A DNA stretch of 64,000 nucleotides from Streptomyces sp. SID12488 (GTDB lineage Bacteria > Actinomycetota > Actinomycetes > Streptomycetales > Streptomycetaceae), in assembly GCF_010548275.1 (NCBI RefSeq), contig NZ_JAAGLT010000011.1, forward strand, positions 124,001 to 188,000, in the 5' to 3' direction. Shown here one piece after another: positions 61,070-64,000 of this stretch. The notes below the pieces were generated by a model, which saw only the letters and a list, made by a program, of their open reading frames with translations, searched no databases and was not told the origin of the DNA. Every line of letters begins with the position of its first letter. Position 1 is the stretch's first letter. A program made the position numbers and the translations under genes.

Positions 61070-62539
61070 TCAGCTGATCGGAGTCAGCTGCCAGAGCTCG
61101 TCGTCGGCCCCGTTGTCGGTGTTCTGGAGCGCGCTCGCTCCGGGGTCGGTCGAGCCTCCGTCGACGTCCAACGCGAGCCCGCTGCGCACGTTGACCAGCT
61201 TGACGTAGCCGTGGCCGGCGTCGACCACCTGCCACAGGTGATCGTCGTGGCCGTCGTCGCCCCATTGCACGGCGGGGGCGCCCGGGTTGCCGACGCCGCC
61301 GGCGATGCCGAGCAGCAGGCCGCTGTTGACGTTCTTGAGCTTGTACTGGCCGTTGCCGGCGGAGATCAGCCGCCACTGCTGGTTGGCGGTGCCGTCCGCG
61401 GTCTGCTGCTTGACCCCAGCGCTGTACGCGGTGGAGGCGCCGTCGATCCCCAGGTCGAGGTTGCTTTTCTTGTTGACGATCTGCATCGCCGGGGCCTTCT
61501 GGCTGGCGATGGTGACCTGGTCGGGGTAGGCGGCCACCAGGGGGTCGGTGACCGAGGAGGGGGCGTCGGTGTTCACCACGATCCGGTCGCTCATCCCGTC
61601 ATAGTGGGCGGCGGCGTAGTAGATCGTCGAGCCGACCGGCTCGATCTGCGCGATGGCGGCGGCGATGATCTCCTGGACCTGCGCGGCGGTGAACTTGACG
61701 CTGCGGGCAGTGGTCGGGGTGGGCCAACTGGTCGGGGTGTTGCCGTTGGAGTCGGTCCAGTGTTGCGGGATCTGCAGGTTGTCGATGTCACCGGCGTAGT
61801 CGGACGGGAAGACCATCGCCGGGCCGTTCTTCGGGTCCTGGAAGGCGGACAGGGCGCAGTTGTAGTCGGCCAGGGCCTGCAACTGCTCGCTCGCCGCGGT
61901 CGCGCCGCCGGTGTTGCCGGGGTTGGACGTGAGCGAGGTCTGCGGCACGCACGTGGCGGGCGGGGTGGTGTTTGCGGGCGGGCCCTGGATGACGACCTGG
62001 TTGGGGTACTGGGCGGCCAGCGGGTCGGTGATGGGCGAGGGGGCGTTGGTCTGCGTGATCACCCGGTCACTCGTGCCGTCGTAGGTGACGGCCAGGGAGT
62101 ACTTGGTGTCGCCGTTGGGCTGGATGGCGTTGGCGACCGCGTTCTGCACGCTGTTGAGCTGGTCCTGCGTGAACACGGCGCTTTTGGCGGTCGTGGGGGT
62201 GGGCCAACTGGTCGGCGTGGCGCCGGTGGAATCGGTCCAGTCGCTCGGGTGTTTCAGGTCGTGGATGTCACCGGTGTAGTCGGACGGGAAGATGATCATC
62301 GGGGCGCTATTCGCGTCCACGAACGCGGTCAGGGCGCCGTTGTAGCCTGCGAGTTCCTGAACCTCCTCCCAGTCGGCGCTGGTGGCGGTCGTGGTGGTGG
62401 TGTCGGCGTGTGCGGGCGCGGCCGGCAGCAGCGACCCGCCCGCCAGCAGAACTGACAGGAGGGCGAGCAGGGCGGAGCCCGGCCGCTCCCGCAGCGCGGA
62501 GCGCGTGCGGTGCAGCGCTGTCGACGCGTCGTTCAACAT
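61070..62539 (-). CDS. Secreted ricin-type lectin protein with a duplicated N-terminal domain
   Basis: 489 aa from ATG 62539 (AAGGAAG upstream). Signal peptide about 1-45 (LLALLSVLLAGGSLLPAAPAHA-D). Two copies of an unknown domain at about 62-184 and 222-344 are offset by exactly 160 residues; both contain FPSDY-GDI-L, then WTDS-TPTSWPTPTTA-S. The C-terminal beta-trefoil (about 350-489) has QxW motifs (NQQWRL, DHLWQVV, DELWQLT) of RICIN domains that bind galactose-type sugars. The gene lies 76 nt downstream of the ADP-ribosyltransferase gene; an upstream ATG at 62623 would overlap it. Confidence 0.88.
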   Translation of the reverse strand: MLNDASTALHRTRSALRERPGSALLALLSVLLAGGSLLPAAPAHADTTTTTATSADWEEVQELAGYNGALTAFVDANSAPMIIFPSDYTGDIHDLKHPSDWTDSTGATPTSWPTPTTAKSAVFTQDQLNSVQNAVANAIQPNGDTKYSLAVTYDGTSDRVITQTNAPSPITDPLAAQYPNQVVIQGPPANTTPPATCVPQTSLTSNPGNTGGATAASEQLQALADYNCALSAFQDPKNGPAMVFPSDYAGDIDNLQIPQHWTDSNGNTPTSWPTPTTARSVKFTAAQVQEIIAAAIAQIEPVGSTIYYAAAHYDGMSDRIVVNTDAPSSVTDPLVAAYPDQVTIASQKAPAMQIVNKKSNLDLGIDGASTAYSAGVKQQTADGTANQQWRLISAGNGQYKLKNVNSGLLLGIAGGVGNPGAPAVQWGDDGHDDHLWQVVDAGHGYVKLVNVRSGLALDVDGGSTDPGASALQNTDNGADDELWQLTPIS

Positions 62540-62615
62540 GGTCTTCCTTGGGTCCGAGGAGCGGGCGATCACGGCGGCGTCCGCGTGGCCGGTTGTGTCG
62601 AGAGTCGAACCGGTT

Positions 62616-63548
62616 TCAGCCATTGCCGTCCCTGCACCGGTTGATTGCACTGCAGCCGCGGGTATACGGGTTCGCCGCGGGCGCGGGCACGTTGAGGTAG
62701 GTGCGCCAGTCGAAGTGGGCGCCCGGGTCGGCGGCCGGGTCATAGGTGACCCGCGCCTGGCCATGGGCGGGATTGCCCATGAAGCGGTCGTACCTGAACG
62801 TCTGAGACCTGAAGTCGATCCTGCCACCGTTGTCAACTCGCGCCCTCATGCGGTACACGCGCACGCCGATGACCGCAGTGTTCGGGATGTGGTGGATGTA
62901 CGCCCACTCCTGCTGGCTCGCGTAGCGCCCCAGCGTGGCGTCTCCGCGCACCTGGTCGGGGATGTACAGGGCGTTTCGCGCCATGTGGGAATCGATGACG
63001 TACACGTAACTGTCCGCCTCCACCCATCTGTTGGCGCACTGACCGGTCAGGGTCCAACCCATCCCCGGAAAGGGAGTCCACTGCGCAACCGGGCGGCCGG
63101 TCCGGCAATTGGGCTGCGCCGCCATCGAGTCGAGATTGCGGCCACCCTGGCTACGGGCGAAGACTTCCGACTCCGACAGCGCCGCGCTCGTGGAGATGTA
63201 GCCGCTGCGGGCGTTGTTGCCGCCTTGCACGTGGCGCCGGATGTCGTAGTCGCTGCCGATCGCCGTGAAGCCGTTGTTAAAGATCTCGTACGGCGACCGC
63301 GAGTCCCCGCGGTACACCTCGGACGGCAACTGCCGTTCGCTGACAGTGTCGTTGTTGGAAATGTTGGAACACGAGGAGGAGTTGCCGAAGCCTCGCGGGC
63401 AGTCCCAGAACCCTGCCGCGCTCGCCGGGCTGGTCAAGACGACGGCCTGGGTCAGGATGATCGCGACGGCGGCGAGGAGCGCCGCGAGTGCTGATATCCG
63501 GTAGCGCATCCGCCACATGGGCAGAAACGTTTCTGCTCGATTGAACAT
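62616..63548 (-). CDS. Secreted ADP-ribosyltransferase, pertussis-toxin S1-like
   Basis: 310 aa, ATG 63548 with GGAGAG upstream. Sec signal peptide to about residue 45 (SPASA-A). The mature protein follows the pertussis toxin S1 pattern: EVYRGDSRSPYEIFNNGFTAIGS (Arg80), His106 in RRHVQGG at the same 26-residue distance as Arg9-His35 in S1, STS-like YISTSAA (119-121), Glu214 in SQQEWAYIHHIP (S1: SQSEYLAHRRIP), VIGVRVYRM and ANPYT near the end. This is the RSE-class catalytic set for mono-ADP-ribosylation using NAD. Six Cys after the signal peptide could form disulfides. Followed by the lectin gene. Confidence 0.85.
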   Translation of the reverse strand: MFNRAETFLPMWRMRYRISALAALLAAVAIILTQAVVLTSPASAAGFWDCPRGFGNSSSCSNISNNDTVSERQLPSEVYRGDSRSPYEIFNNGFTAIGSDYDIRRHVQGGNNARSGYISTSAALSESEVFARSQGGRNLDSMAAQPNCRTGRPVAQWTPFPGMGWTLTGQCANRWVEADSYVYVIDSHMARNALYIPDQVRGDATLGRYASQQEWAYIHHIPNTAVIGVRVYRMRARVDNGGRIDFRSQTFRYDRFMGNPAHGQARVTYDPAADPGAHFDWRTYLNVPAPAANPYTRGCSAINRCRDGNG

Positions 63549-63835
63549 GAGCTCTCCGTGTCGGGGAGTGGTTGCGGCCGTGCCACTGCACGCACCGGTT
63601 GGAGTGCGAGAGCGTCCTCACGCGTTACCGTGCCTTCCACCTGTGTGGATGACATCGAAAATGCAGGTGAAGGGCAGACCGAAACAATGGGGGACGCACT
63701 GAATGGGTAGGCGGCCGTCCTGGGATGGGTAGGGCCGATGACGCTGGCCGCCCCGGCGGCCACTGCGGGCGACCAGATAGGGGCGGTCCCGTGAAGCACG
63801 GTGGTGGTGTGGCGACCCAGCAAGGATCTCAGGGG
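63549..63835. other. Upstream region of the toxin-like operon
   Basis: 287 bp without a supported gene. CACCTG (63638-63643) and CAGGTG (63664-63669) are inverted 20 bp apart, and GGGTAGG occurs twice near 63706 and 63727. The promoter for the minus-strand operon should lie here; I cannot assign -35/-10 boxes with confidence. Confidence 0.35.
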
Positions 63836-64000
63836 CTAGGCCGGGGCTTCGTGTTCGTCGGCGCTCACCCCCTGAGGGGGGTTGTTGTACTTCTGGGTGC
63901 AGGCACCGGGGGGCGACTGGGCGAACGCGCCGCCGGCCTCGGCAGCCGTACCTCCCAGCAGGGCGAGCAGCACGCTCGCGACGGTCAGTATCCGGCGGCG
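63836..64000 (-). CDS. Small secreted peptide (partial, cut by window edge)
   Basis: The last 54 codons are visible: a hydrophobic signal (RRRILTVASVLLALLGGTAAEAGGAFA) and a short mature part QSPPGACTQKYNNPPQGVSADEHEAPA with one cysteine. The start lies beyond position 64000. It is in the same orientation as the ART-lectin operon, 287 bp upstream of it. Short secreted peptides near toxins may be immunity or carrier factors, but nothing here proves a link. Confidence 0.6.
   Translation of the reverse strand, partial: RRRILTVASVLLALLGGTAAEAGGAFAQSPPGACTQKYNNPPQGVSADEHEAPA

Noticed and set aside
1..64000. tRNA or rRNA genes
   Set aside because: No stretch with a credible cloverleaf or rRNA similarity was seen by eye; a tRNA scan would settle this.

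Overview
The window is chromosomal DNA from a Streptomyces-like actinomycete. The evidence is a high-GC, strongly GC3-biased codon pattern, two XRE(DUF5753)/DUF397/HATPase ('whiJ-like') loci, SARP/AfsR- and LAL-type regulators, an F420-type oxidoreductase, a sortase with its small substrate, furA-katG, and two copies of a dispersed intergenic repeat typical of Streptomyces. The density of regulators, secreted proteins, short gene remnants and one IS element suggests an accessory or arm-type region. No rRNA, tRNA or CRISPR array was seen.

Layout. 1-6.1 kb: a whiJ-like regulatory locus (a partial HATPase, a small partner, an XRE regulator and DUF397, with a perfect operator-like dyad), a small membrane protein, a lower-GC orphan gene, an APH/kinase-fold protein and a membrane-anchored secreted protein. 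6.5-13.4 kb: a secreted multi-domain protein, then a divergent FadD3-like CoA ligase and a thiolase-like / DUF35 / crotonase / epoxide hydrolase operon that looks like a steroid- or isoprenoid-type acyl-CoA pathway. 13.5-15.5 kb: an IS200/IS605 element (Y1 TnpA, TnpB and a probable omega-RNA) abutting a truncated vanadium haloperoxidase. 15.8-18.3 kb: sortase substrate, class E/F sortase, ECF sigma factor and a membrane partner. 18.3-26.7 kb: a giant secreted sedolisin with Kelch repeats, a LAL regulator and an I36 inhibitor-like protein. 26.8-35.5 kb: an XRE-STAND-WD40 protein, an NlpC/P60 hydrolase, an MFS exporter, IS remnants and three small genes. 36-39 kb: a MurG paralogue and a second whiJ-like locus. 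39-46 kb: a TetR/FAD-monooxygenase pair with three operators, a SARP regulator and a DrrAB-type ABC exporter. 46-50.3 kb: an AfsK-like kinase with a PQQ propeller, a VOC protein and a TetR. 50.4-54.8 kb: a second acyl-CoA locus (F420 enzyme, acyl-CoA dehydrogenase, thiolase-like protein), an isochorismatase-fold protein and a TetR. 54.9-57.9 kb: furA-katG. 58.4-60.8 kb: an NB-ARC/TPR regulator with its DNA-binding domain at the C-terminus. 61-64 kb: the most striking locus, a secreted pertussis-toxin-S1-like ADP-ribosyltransferase followed by a secreted ricin-type lectin protein, preceded by a small secreted peptide cut by the window edge.

Genes that appear to work together. The two acyl-CoA loci share a CTGAC-N5-GTCAG dyad, present twice in each divergent promoter, so one regulator (perhaps the TetR at 49687) may control both. 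The ABC exporter promoter carries three heptamers at exact 11-bp spacing, the signature of a SARP target, and a SARP gene lies beside it. The TetR at 38982 and the FAD monooxygenase share an intergenic region with three TGGAAC-N3-GTTCCA dyads. The ART and lectin genes form a two-gene secretory operon that could be an A/B-type toxin. All functional statements are inferred from sequence motifs read by eye; no database search was run.
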